A DNA stretch of 8,080 bases from Lachnospiraceae bacterium (lineage in GTDB: Bacteria > Bacillota > Clostridia > Lachnospirales > Lachnospiraceae). The first letter of the stretch is position 1. Every line of letters begins with the position of its first letter. The stretch spans positions 1 through 8,080 of the forward strand of contig VSNQ01000168.1 in NCBI GenBank assembly GCA_009774395.1. Reading direction: 5' to 3'. Below the pieces are notes generated by a model that worked only from the letters and a program-made list of their open reading frames with translations, had not been told where the DNA came from and did not search any database. The position numbers were made by a program, and so were the translations under genes. This document shows, one piece after another, positions 1-6,053 of this stretch.

Positions 1-177
1 ACCAACAGTTTTGACGGGAAGGTCAGGAAAGGGAAGGACGGCTACCTTTCCACAAAGCGCAACGGAAACGGAATCGGGCTTTCTGCCATCGCTGCCACAG
101 CGGAAAAGTATGGTGGCTCAGCAAAAGCCTCCAACAGCGGCACGGAATTTTTTGTGGACATTGTGTTGAAGATATAG
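1..177 (+). CDS. GHKL-type sensor histidine kinase, C-terminal fragment (cut by window edge)
   Basis: The frame is open from base 1 to a TAG at 175-177, giving 58 residues. It contains the G-box of a GHKL ATPase domain: NGNGIGLSAI followed by a helix ending in EKYGG, then the closing strand GTEFFVDIVL. This ending is typical of AgrC/VirS-like kinases that partner LytTR regulators, the same broad class as the complete kinase at 4758-6053 but clearly a different protein. The GHKL family binds ATP through this lid and phosphorylates a histidine; the sensor, the His and the N-box would lie to the left of the window. It points toward the core module, on the opposite strand. The C-terminus looks natural and not truncated. 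The family call is firm; the partner regulator and signal are unknown. Confidence 0.8.
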   Translation, partial: TNSFDGKVRKGKDGYLSTKRNGNGIGLSAIAATAEKYGGSAKASNSGTEFFVDIVLKI

Positions 178-186
178 GGGGCAAAA

Positions 187-225
187 TGAACACGGGGGTT
201 CACTTTATTTTGGACACAGGGTTCA
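187..225. repeat. Two imperfect direct repeats just after the kinase gene (possible mobile-element end)
   Basis: Copy 1 is TGAACACGGGGGTTCA (187-202) and copy 2 is TGGACACAGGGTTCA (211-225), with a period of about 24 bp. Copy 1 itself has GAAC/GTTC ends. They begin 10 bp after the kinase stop codon. Multiple short repeats near an end are a known trait of some IS families such as IS21, and this place lies between a live gene and a recombinase remnant. That suggests a leftover element end, but no transposase gene or target duplication was found, so this is an inference. Confidence 0.4.
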
Positions 226-399
226 AATGCCTGTTGGGGAGGGTGCAGACGTGACCCCCCCTCTCTCTGCCAGCCACCGTTTTCCCCTGTCGCCGATAGG
301 GATCTAAAGAACATCAAGGACTCCCATGCACTCTTGATGTGCCGGAAGCCCTTGTTTTCAGCGGTTTTCCTAATATTCTGTTCATTCCCTTTGTATCAA

Positions 400-774
400 T
401 TAAGCGAGTTTTATTTCGTGCGCGCCCTCATGGGAAATCCATTCCGATTCCGGTTTCCTTATCATGGTCTTATCCTTATAGGAACGGGAGCCGGTACAGT
501 TCTGTGTGAGCGTACCGACATAAATATCATCGTTCAGAAGGCTTCGGACGGTTGCGTAAGCCCATAGCCGGGAATACTTGCAGCTGCCATTTCCGTAATG
601 GATCGCCCAGTACCAGCGGGGAGGGAGAATCCCTTTCTCATTCAGGGCGGCGGCGATTTTCCCATAGGCCATGCCGGACTGACGCATCTGGAATATCTGC
701 CGCACAACAGCGGCGGATTCCCCGTCAATGACCAGCTTGTGTCTGTCAAAAACTTCTATAAGATATTTACCGTA
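400..774 (-). pseudogene. Large serine recombinase remnant (Recombinase domain only)
   Basis: Read on the minus strand, the frame is open between an in-frame TAG at 775-777 and a TAA at 400-402. It matches the middle of large serine recombinases, downstream of the resolvase catalytic domain: DRHKLVIDGESAAVVRQIF, then a helix with GMAYGKIAAALNEKGI, then WAYATVRSLLNDDIYVGTL, then SYKDK and PESEWI. The normal continuation after the THEPII-like motif is lost (it reads AHEIKLA and stops). The N-terminal catalytic serine domain is absent, and upstream of about 750 the sequence no longer resembles the family. No ribosome site precedes it. The piece is therefore a dead fragment, probably left from an integrative element or prophage that once carried excision and integration functions. 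Confidence 0.75.
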
Positions 775-880
775 CTATTGCAAGTTCTGATTCCGAAGGC
801 TTTTCCCAGCTAAAGGAACGGCTTTACTTTTCATGTTGATAGGCACCTGTAAATTTCTCTTTCAGCGAAATGACTGAACA

Positions 881-907
881 GGCAGTTATCCACAATGAAT
901 AACCGCC
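881..907 (-). other. Hairpin downstream of the ABC operon, overlapping a DnaA-box-like 9-mer
   Basis: The arms GGCAGTTAT (881-889) and ATAACCGCC (899-907) pair over 9 bp with a 9-nt loop. The one imperfect position is a G-U pair in minus-strand RNA but a C-A mismatch in plus-strand RNA, so the structure favours minus-strand transcripts, which is the direction of the operon ending at 936. There is no U-tract after it, so it is not a classical terminator; it could be a 3' RNA-stabilising element. TTATCCACA at 886-894 matches the DnaA-box consensus exactly but stands alone. Confidence 0.35.
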
Positions 908-935
908 CCTCAAACCGAAATTTGAATAACTAAAG

Positions 936-1118
936 TTAGCTGTTCACAATCGGAGAAATAACAGGTTTTCCATCTTTGTCCAACAGCGGCGTCAATCCTC
1001 CTGCATATGCAACTTTATGAAACACATAATTTACTCCAGTTTCTGTATCTACCAAAATTTGCGTTACATCAACAGTCCCTTGTGAATAAACTATCTTAAA
1101 TCGTTCATTCTTAGCCAT
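936..1118 (-). CDS. DUF6440-type small protein
   Basis: About 60 residues, beginning MAKNERFKIVY. Hallmarks seen are VDTETGVNYVF, then YAGGLTPLLDKDGKPVI, which I recognise as the DUF6440 family pattern; the biochemical function of that family is not known to me. A GTG at 1137-1139, immediately after the ATPase stop, would give 67 residues. I prefer the ATG at 1116-1118 because AGAAGG lies 8 nt before it and the family usually begins close to the K-x-x-RF motif. It is the last gene of the lipoprotein/ABC operon, 21 bp after the ATPase stop, so it is probably co-transcribed. There is no signal peptide or membrane segment, so it is likely cytosolic. Whether it works with the transporter or is only carried with it cannot be told. 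Confidence 0.8.
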   Translation of the reverse strand: MAKNERFKIVYSQGTVDVTQILVDTETGVNYVFHKVAYAGGLTPLLDKDGKPVISPIVNS

Positions 1119-1139
1119 TTTATTTACCTTCTGATTCAC

Positions 1140-1790
1140 TCAATCACCCGTTACTTTCTGCAGCATACCGTGATCCATCTCATATACTTCGTCACAGAGC
1201 AGCTCGATGTCATCTTTATTATGGCTGGCTAAAAGGATCAGTTTACCCATCCCTTTCTGCTCCAGAAAAAATTTTCTCATTTCCGCAACCCCATCCTTGT
1301 CAAGTCCATTCATCGGTTCATCTAAGATCAAAATCGCCTGGTTTTCCATTGTGGCCTGGGCGATTGCCAGCCGCTGGCGCATTCCCAGCGAATAATGGCA
1401 CACCTTTTTCCTGGACTGCGGGTCAAGACCGACCTTCAGCATGATGGAATGAATGGCCGCCGGATCTTTTTTATGGGTGATACGGTATAAATATTCCAGA
1501 TTGCGGTATCCTGACAGGCTGCGGATATAACCAGGTTCCTCAATGATGATCCCTGCATGTTCAAGCATATCTATCTCCTTTCCCATCTCTCTCCCATTCA
1601 CTGATATTTCCCCTGAATCCACATGAAGAAAACCACAGATACATTTGAATAACACGGTTTTCCCGGAACCGTTATATCCAACGATCCCATATATCTTTCC
1701 GCTTCTGCAGGTCATGTTTACGTCGTTCAGTACACAAATCCCCTTAAATGACTTGCTTACATTTTTCACCTCAATCAAAAACTGTTCCAT
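1140..1790 (-). CDS. ABC transporter ATP-binding protein, BcrA/LanF-like
   Basis: 216 residues, near the usual length for the bacitracin/lantibiotic-immunity ATPases. Walker A is GYNGSGKT (38-45), the signature is YSLGMRQRL (133-141), Walker B is ILILDEP (153-159) with D157 and E158, the D-loop is NGLD, and the H-loop His is 190 in LLASHN. At the Q-loop the sequence is IIIEEPGY (81-88), so Glu84 stands where most ABC ATPases have Gln. This Glu ('E-loop') is described for LanF lantibiotic-immunity ATPases and also occurs in BcrA-like relatives. The ATG is preceded by GGGAGG with 7 nt spacing, and that site lies at the stop codon of the upstream permease, 12 bp away. It should energise the two permeases encoded upstream, exporting or expelling a substrate from the membrane. 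A peptide-antibiotic substrate is an inference from family and context. Confidence 0.93.
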   Translation of the reverse strand: MEQFLIEVKNVSKSFKGICVLNDVNMTCRSGKIYGIVGYNGSGKTVLFKCICGFLHVDSGEISVNGREMGKEIDMLEHAGIIIEEPGYIRSLSGYRNLEYLYRITHKKDPAAIHSIMLKVGLDPQSRKKVCHYSLGMRQRLAIAQATMENQAILILDEPMNGLDKDGVAEMRKFFLEQKGMGKLILLASHNKDDIELLCDEVYEMDHGMLQKVTGD

Positions 1791-1802
1791 CCAGACGCCT
1801 CC

Positions 1803-2663
1803 CTACTCTTCTTTGTACCATTGAAACTCCATTTTTCTTATTTTTATCAATATCAGGACAGCACATACTGCAATTCCAGCCACCAACGCCATCAGCATAT
1901 AAAAAACCGGCGGCTGGATAAAGCTGTCATGTAATTTCACGCCGATCTGTGTCACCCTCATCCAGTTTACAGGGACGAACATTGCCATCTTCTCCCTTAA
2001 CAGCGGATGGATATTCTCAACCAGATAGATCAGAAGCACCATGACAAATGCCGCCGTGACCGCTGCGCTCCTGTTGATATAAATACTGACAGCGAACATA
2101 AAAAGACCCATAAAGCCGATTTCCAAAGTACCGATGACCACCGTCAGGGCAATCAGTTCAAACGGCGTAAACATCTGCATGGTTTCATAGGAAAAGGCAA
2201 ACAGAAACCGGTATTCTTCCGGGCTGCCCGTCAATGCCAGCGTATGGTACAGTTTTCCCCAATCCAGGGTAAACTCACATGTCCCGCTTAATAAAACCAT
2301 GCTGAAAAATACATTTACAGCCATGATCAAAAACGACTGTGCAAGGATCACACCGATCTGGCCTGCCGCCCATCTGCGCCTTCCTGTACGGATTACCTGA
2401 TACATATTTTTATACTGCATAAATGGAACGTCTGAAAAACAGTAAATAATCCCAATCATAAATAACAATAAAAAGAAAATATTTGACAGGATAAACGGGT
2501 ATGCCCACGGCGCTGCCGCATATCCCATATCTTTTGAAAACGCCGCCACAGGCCTCGTATACAGATACAGCATGACCCCCTGTAAAACTGCAACTACATA
2601 GGTCCTTGGACTGAATACCCTTTCTGTAAACATCTGCCGTAAAAGCCGGAAATATCCTGCCAT
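1803..2663 (-). CDS. ABC-2-type transporter permease (second of two)
   Basis: 286 residues with about six hydrophobic spans: roughly 20-38, 56-76, 102-125, 168-195, 199-216 and 252-274. The tail is basic then acidic (KIRKMEFQWYKEE), which suits a cytoplasmic C-terminus. This is the general layout of ABC-2/LanE-LanG/BcrB-like permeases, although no strong sequence motif defines them. The frame stays open upstream into the previous gene, and an ATG at 2667-2669 overlaps that gene's stop as ATGA. I chose the next ATG (2661-2663) because the AGGAGG at 2672-2677 is 8 nt from it but only 2 nt from the first. It lies between the first permease and the ATPase; the two unlike permeases probably pair into a heterodimer driven by the ATPase. 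Confidence 0.85.
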   Translation of the reverse strand: MAGYFRLLRQMFTERVFSPRTYVVAVLQGVMLYLYTRPVAAFSKDMGYAAAPWAYPFILSNIFFLLLFMIGIIYCFSDVPFMQYKNMYQVIRTGRRRWAAGQIGVILAQSFLIMAVNVFFSMVLLSGTCEFTLDWGKLYHTLALTGSPEEYRFLFAFSYETMQMFTPFELIALTVVIGTLEIGFMGLFMFAVSIYINRSAAVTAAFVMVLLIYLVENIHPLLREKMAMFVPVNWMRVTQIGVKLHDSFIQPPVFYMLMALVAGIAVCAVLILIKIRKMEFQWYKEE

Positions 2664-2665
2664 GC

Positions 2666-3445
2666 TCATATCCTCCTTTTTGACTGCAGCACGCCTGCAA
2701 AACCAAGGAGCAGCCATGCCGCCGCCCCAAGCAAAAACGCCCATGCAAGCATTTTCAAATCACTGTCCCAGATATTATGCCTTGCATCAAAGACCACGAG
2801 CGGGTCAAATGCTGATATCTTCCGGAAGCTGTCCGCGCCAAATTCAATCAATATCTGGTAAAGCAAAACTGGTGCGGAAAATACCAGCAGCTTATTCGGC
2901 CAGAAAAGCGACAAAAACGCTGCCGCCATTGACAGGATTCCAGCAAAAATCCCCCACTGCATCCCATAGAGCAAAAACCACAGCAGATACTGCCCCTGCC
3001 CTAAAAAAGAACGGTATCCCCCATACATCAATATGTATTCCATCATCCCCTCATCTGCCCACGGCAGCCCCAGGGAACACAGCATGGAAAAACAGGTGAT
3101 GCCGATTCCCATTGCCAGCATGGAAGAAAGGAAGATCACCAGCATTTTTGAAAAAACATATTTTCCATAGCTTCCGCGGATGACCAGGTACTTTGCGTAG
3201 TTATATTCCAGATCATCCGTAAACGATGCCGCATATGGCATTGCCGCCAGGGAAAAAGCCGCCAGAAATCCCGCATCATAGGAGGACAGCAGCACAGATG
3301 ACAAAACGGAGCCGCCCATGTTTCCCATCCCGTCATTTGCCGATAAGAATAGAATCATGACGATTCCCATAACAGAAAAGTAAAACCCATTATTATGGAA
3401 CAGGCGGCTGATTTCTGTCCGAAAATATCCTTCCCGCTTTTTCAC
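2666..3445 (-). CDS. ABC-2-type transporter permease (first of two)
   Basis: 259 residues with about six membrane spans: roughly 20-36, 56-76, 98-125, 150-180, 184-205 and 231-253. There is a short cytoplasmic N-terminus (KKREGYFRTEISRLF) and a basic end (LQSKRRI). The segment TDDLEYNYAKYLVIRGSYGK (76-95), between spans 2 and 3, looks like the cytosolic coupling loop typical of ABC-2 permeases that act in BcrB- or LanE/G-like complexes. The start is a GTG at 3443-3445 that shares one base with the lipoprotein's TAG stop, with GGAGGT 9 nt upstream, so translation is probably coupled. The end overlaps the ATGA of the next gene. It is not closely similar to the second permease, which argues for a heteromeric channel. 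The substrate is unknown. Confidence 0.87.
   Translation of the reverse strand: MKKREGYFRTEISRLFHNNGFYFSVMGIVMILFLSANDGMGNMGGSVLSSVLLSSYDAGFLAAFSLAAMPYAASFTDDLEYNYAKYLVIRGSYGKYVFSKMLVIFLSSMLAMGIGITCFSMLCSLGLPWADEGMMEYILMYGGYRSFLGQGQYLLWFLLYGMQWGIFAGILSMAAAFLSLFWPNKLLVFSAPVLLYQILIEFGADSFRKISAFDPLVVFDARHNIWDSDLKMLAWAFLLGAAAWLLLGFAGVLQSKRRI
2672..2677 (-). promoter_or_regulatory. Ribosome-binding site that decides the second permease start
   Basis: AGGAGG on the minus strand, inside the end of the upstream permease gene. It is 2 nt from the ATG at 2667-2669 and 8 nt from the ATG at 2661-2663. The 8-nt spacing is functional in Firmicutes and the 2-nt spacing is not, so the second ATG is taken as the start. 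Confidence 0.7.
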
Positions 3446-4605
3446 TAAAAAAGCACCTCCGTACCGTCTGCTGCATCGACGAACATGTACTGCGTATATT
3501 CATATTCTTTTCCGGTATCGCTGTCTGTCCCTGATTCCGTGACTTCAAACAGCCATGCAATCTTTACGTCATAAGTGCCGTCCGCCAGCTTTACCGGCAT
3601 TTTGTACAGCTTGGCCCGTTTCACCGTATAGGAAGCCCCTATAACATCCCCATACTTTTTTGATACGGTTTCAGCGACTGTGCCAAAATCCAATAAGCTT
3701 ACGGCATCTCCCGGTTCGGAAAAGGAATACAGCCGTGAAACTTCCAGCCTTTCTATCCCGCCTGCAGAATACAGCACCTGAACCGGTCGGTTGCTTTCGC
3801 TGTCTTCCGGAAAATCCTGGCTCCCAAAATAGACAGGGAGTCCTTCATGCTGCTGGACTGCCGCAAAGAAATAACAGTCATTTTCCGCTCCCCAGGAAAG
3901 ACCATCTGCGCTAATCTCGTTGCCTGACTTATCAAGCGCCCTGTATTCCTTTGCCATGGTCTCATGATCCAATGCATAATAATCATAAGCGGCCTCCTCG
4001 AGCTGGTATCCCGCCCCATTGATGTCTTTGAGGGCAGCGTCAAATATCGTCCGGGGATCGCCTATTTCCATGACGGCATCTTTGGAATACTTGTCCGCAT
4101 TGTAATCATGATCCAGACGGAAAGCTCCGTAGATTTTCTCAAATACAGGGGTGCTGTAAACCAAGACCGTACTCGCACTCAGAAAAGCTCCATCCCCATA
4201 ATGGCCGGTATAGCCGGGGTATTCCCTCCCATCCTCACCTGATTCGGTTTCATTCCGCTCCTCCGTGGCAGTCTTTCCTTCAGCAAACACTGCTTTTGCT
4301 TTTTCGACATCCGGTCGTTGGAGCGTTGCCGTCACCTGATGGAGATTCCCAAGTTCTGCCTCTTCCGATACCTGAATCACCGTATCGAAAACAACTCCAT
4401 TTATGGTCTCCTGAAATGTTTCCGGAAAATCCTGTTTACCGGCAGTGCTTCCCGTATCCCCTGATTTCGTTTCATTTCCGGCATTCCTGACATCCTCCGA
4501 TCTGATTTTATTCCCGGCATCAGCCTTCGGCTGCCCCTTTGCACATCCGCTGCACCCTATACACACCAGGAGCATAACAGCAATCATGTTTTTCCTTACT
4601 TTCAT
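3445..4605 (-). CDS. Secreted lipoprotein of unknown function, first gene of the ABC operon
   Basis: 386 residues. The N-terminus is a lipoprotein signal: KVRK, a hydrophobic core (MIAVMLLV), then CIGCSGC, so Cys18 or Cys21 would be lipidated. Neither has the usual Leu at -3, so the lipobox is atypical. Residues 22-60 form a polar linker with an imperfect 12-residue repeat, followed by a folded part rich in acidic and aromatic residues. The C-terminal half, with AWLFEVTESG and YMFVDAADGTEVLF, ends in the style of beta-rich YcdB/PepSY-like domains that close with DA.DG; that likeness is only an impression. I do not recognise a named family. The ATG has AAGGAGA 10 nt upstream and lies about 40 bp after a TATAAT box. 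As first gene in the operon it may bind or trap the transporter's substrate outside the cell, as LanI-type lipoproteins do, though it is far larger than those. Confidence 0.85.
   Translation of the reverse strand: MKVRKNMIAVMLLVCIGCSGCAKGQPKADAGNKIRSEDVRNAGNETKSGDTGSTAGKQDFPETFQETINGVVFDTVIQVSEEAELGNLHQVTATLQRPDVEKAKAVFAEGKTATEERNETESGEDGREYPGYTGHYGDGAFLSASTVLVYSTPVFEKIYGAFRLDHDYNADKYSKDAVMEIGDPRTIFDAALKDINGAGYQLEEAAYDYYALDHETMAKEYRALDKSGNEISADGLSWGAENDCYFFAAVQQHEGLPVYFGSQDFPEDSESNRPVQVLYSAGGIERLEVSRLYSFSEPGDAVSLLDFGTVAETVSKKYGDVIGASYTVKRAKLYKMPVKLADGTYDVKIAWLFEVTESGTDSDTGKEYEYTQYMFVDAADGTEVLF
4447..4518 (-). repeat. Imperfect 36-bp tandem repeat coding the lipoprotein linker
   Basis: Two adjacent 36-bp units encode AGNKIRSEDVRN (residues 30-41) and AGNETKSGDTGS (42-53). 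By eye they agree at about 22 of 36 bases. A third partial unit may follow (TAGK). The repeat lies in the flexible tether between the lipidated cysteine and the folded domain, where length variation is easily tolerated. It may be an old slippage duplication. Confidence 0.4.
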
Positions 4606-4644
4606 AATACTTAAATCTCCTTTTTTATTTTATTTTGCAAGAAG

Positions 4645-4650
4645 ATTATA
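4645..4650 (-). promoter_or_regulatory. -10 box of the lipoprotein/ABC operon promoter
   Basis: A perfect TATAAT on the minus strand, about 40 bp before the lipoprotein ATG. At 16-18 bp upstream there is no recognisable -35 (GGCAAA at 17 bp matches the consensus at only two positions). A good -10 with a missing -35 is typical of promoters that need an activator, which fits the LytTR operator-like repeat that begins 26 bp upstream of the box. Confidence 0.65.
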
Positions 4651-4675
4651 TAATAATGCGGCGCAGATTTGCCTG

Positions 4676-4711
4676 TTTTGTCCGTGAACCTTTCATTTTA
4701 TGTCCGCGAAC
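4676..4711 (-). promoter_or_regulatory. Candidate LytTR operator: two direct repeats, 22-bp period
   Basis: On the minus strand the copies read GTTCGCGGACATAA (4711-4698) and GTTCACGGACAAAA (4689-4676), agreeing at 12 of 14 bases. Their starts are exactly 22 bp apart, about two helical turns, so both sit on one face of the DNA. LytTR regulators such as AgrA bind pairs of roughly 9-bp direct repeats at this period next to a weak -35. The proximal copy ends 2 bp above the expected -35 position. The cognate LytTR regulator is encoded nearby at 6050-6769. Confidence 0.7.
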
Positions 4712-4735
4712 AAAAAAGCCGCCCACCGGGGCGAC
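4712..4735 (-). terminator. Intrinsic terminator of the regulator-kinase operon
   Basis: In minus-strand RNA the stem is GUCGCCC / GGGCGGC (7 bp with one G-U pair), with a CGGU loop, followed directly by six U. It begins 22 bp after the kinase stop codon at 4758-4760. The G-U pair becomes a C-A mismatch on the other strand, so it works for leftward transcription only. It isolates the regulator operon from the ABC operon, so the latter needs its own promoter. Confidence 0.85.
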
Positions 4736-4757
4736 TCCTTCCAATCCACATATTGCA

Positions 4758-6053
4758 TCAGAAGAACAGTATGATTGTTATACTTAATTCTGTTCCGCTG
4801 AATTTATATTGCATCGTTCCATTATACTTTTCGACGATATTTTTTACGCTCTGCATCCCCCATCCATGCCTCGTCCGGTCATCCTTATCTGTCATCCATC
4901 TGCCGGTTTTGGGGTCAATTTGGGGCTCCTTAGATGCCGTATTGGAAACCTGGATCAAAATAAACTGATGCACACACTGTATCTTCAGACTGATTCTGGC
5001 ATTGTCCGTATCCCTGCTGCCCTCTATCGCATTGTCCAGCAGATTCCCTAAAGCCGTGCATACGTCACTGGGCTGTATGCCTGTATTTACCGGGAACCTT
5101 GCATCAATATCCGTTTTAATTCCGAGCATCTCCGCTTTTTGCTTTTTGCAGCTGATGATGACATCGATAATATCATTTCCCGTAAATCTTTTTTTCACCA
5201 TTTCTTTCATGGGCTCGCCGATCCGGCTGATATACTCTTTTGCCTCGTCCAAACGTTCACAGACAAGCAGCTGATAGAGGATATCTAAATGGTTGTTCAG
5301 GTCATGATACAGCCTTGCATTGCTCTCATACAGATTACTTACCGCCTGATAGTTTTCCTGCAATAATTCGTTCTGTATCTTCGCTATCCTGCTCTGGTTT
5401 TTTTCGTTCTGGCTTTCCAGGCACTTGTAGCCCACATATACTCCCAGCGCGCACAGGAGCACCAGCAGCCCGAATATGCTGGATATCTCCACAGAAAAGC
5501 TGCTCTGCGCCGGTTCCCTGAAATATAAAAAGAGCAGAAACGCAATCAGCGACAGCAGCAATACCCTTTTTTCATACACACTCCGGACAAGGGGAATGAT
5601 CAGTTTCCTCAGAGAAAGCACAAAAACAATCATGACAGACTTTGCAAAGACCAACAGTCCTATTCTCTGTAAGGAGAACGTCATAATCATATCGCCGTTT
5701 ATATGGAACTGGTTTCCCATGGACAGGTACAGATTCGACGCCAGCATATCCGTGAAGCAAAAACACACGGTATAAAGCAGGGTAAGCGACAAAATCTTTC
5801 TGTAACTGACACGGTAAAGCGCCATTGCCGACACACTGCCCAAAAGCATCCATAACAAGAGCGTAAATGGGGAATAAAGGACGATATTGTTCACCCCCAG
5901 TATCACGGCAGCAAGGACGGATGTTAAGATGCAGTCCCAGTATGTCCTTACATCCTTACGTTCTTCCCTGAAAGTTTTTCCTGCCAGCCAGTAAAAAAGC
6001 CCGCCTTCCGTCAGACAGGCGATCCATTCAACGAACTCAGCTAAAAATCTCAT
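4758..6053 (-). CDS. GHKL-type sensor histidine kinase (AgrC-like class)
   Basis: 431 residues. The first 210 hold six or seven membrane spans (about 10-28, 43-62, 64-83, 87-110, 130-150, 163-178, 190-210), the polytopic sensor typical of AgrC-like kinases for peptide or membrane signals. A helical linker follows, then the phosphoacceptor region LYHDLNNHLDIL, with His250 the likely phosphorylated residue. The GHKL ATPase domain shows the N-box NLLDNAIEG (337-345) with Asn341, and the G-box HGWGMQSVKNIVEKYNG (396-412). No extracytoplasmic ligand domain of known type is visible. Its ATG overlaps the regulator's stop as ATGA, so the two are translationally coupled partners. A terminator follows. 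The signal is unknown; control of the adjacent ABC operon is inferred from the operator-like repeat. Confidence 0.93.
   Translation of the reverse strand: MRFLAEFVEWIACLTEGGLFYWLAGKTFREERKDVRTYWDCILTSVLAAVILGVNNIVLYSPFTLLLWMLLGSVSAMALYRVSYRKILSLTLLYTVCFCFTDMLASNLYLSMGNQFHINGDMIMTFSLQRIGLLVFAKSVMIVFVLSLRKLIIPLVRSVYEKRVLLLSLIAFLLFLYFREPAQSSFSVEISSIFGLLVLLCALGVYVGYKCLESQNEKNQSRIAKIQNELLQENYQAVSNLYESNARLYHDLNNHLDILYQLLVCERLDEAKEYISRIGEPMKEMVKKRFTGNDIIDVIISCKKQKAEMLGIKTDIDARFPVNTGIQPSDVCTALGNLLDNAIEGSRDTDNARISLKIQCVHQFILIQVSNTASKEPQIDPKTGRWMTDKDDRTRHGWGMQSVKNIVEKYNGTMQYKFSGTELSITIILFF

Noticed and set aside
42..317. 91-residue minus-strand open frame at the left edge
   Set aside because: Half of it is antisense to the clear GHKL kinase end; no ribosome site or family pattern.
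881..907. Intrinsic terminator of the ABC operon
   Set aside because: A stem exists but no U-tract follows it in the minus-strand direction, so it is listed only as a hairpin.
1119..1139. GTG start for the DUF6440-type protein directly after the ATPase stop
   Set aside because: The ATG at 1116-1118 has AGAAGG at 8 nt and fits the family's usual N-terminus better; the GTG cannot be fully excluded.
2664..2744. Longer 313-residue version of the second permease
   Set aside because: Its extra 27 residues lie inside the end of the first permease gene, show no membrane or signal pattern, and the good ribosome site fits the ATG at 2661-2663.
2662..3099. 145-residue plus-strand open frame
   Set aside because: It lies wholly opposite the permease genes, is low in pattern and rich in Pro/Ala/Lys, and matches no family; an antisense shadow.
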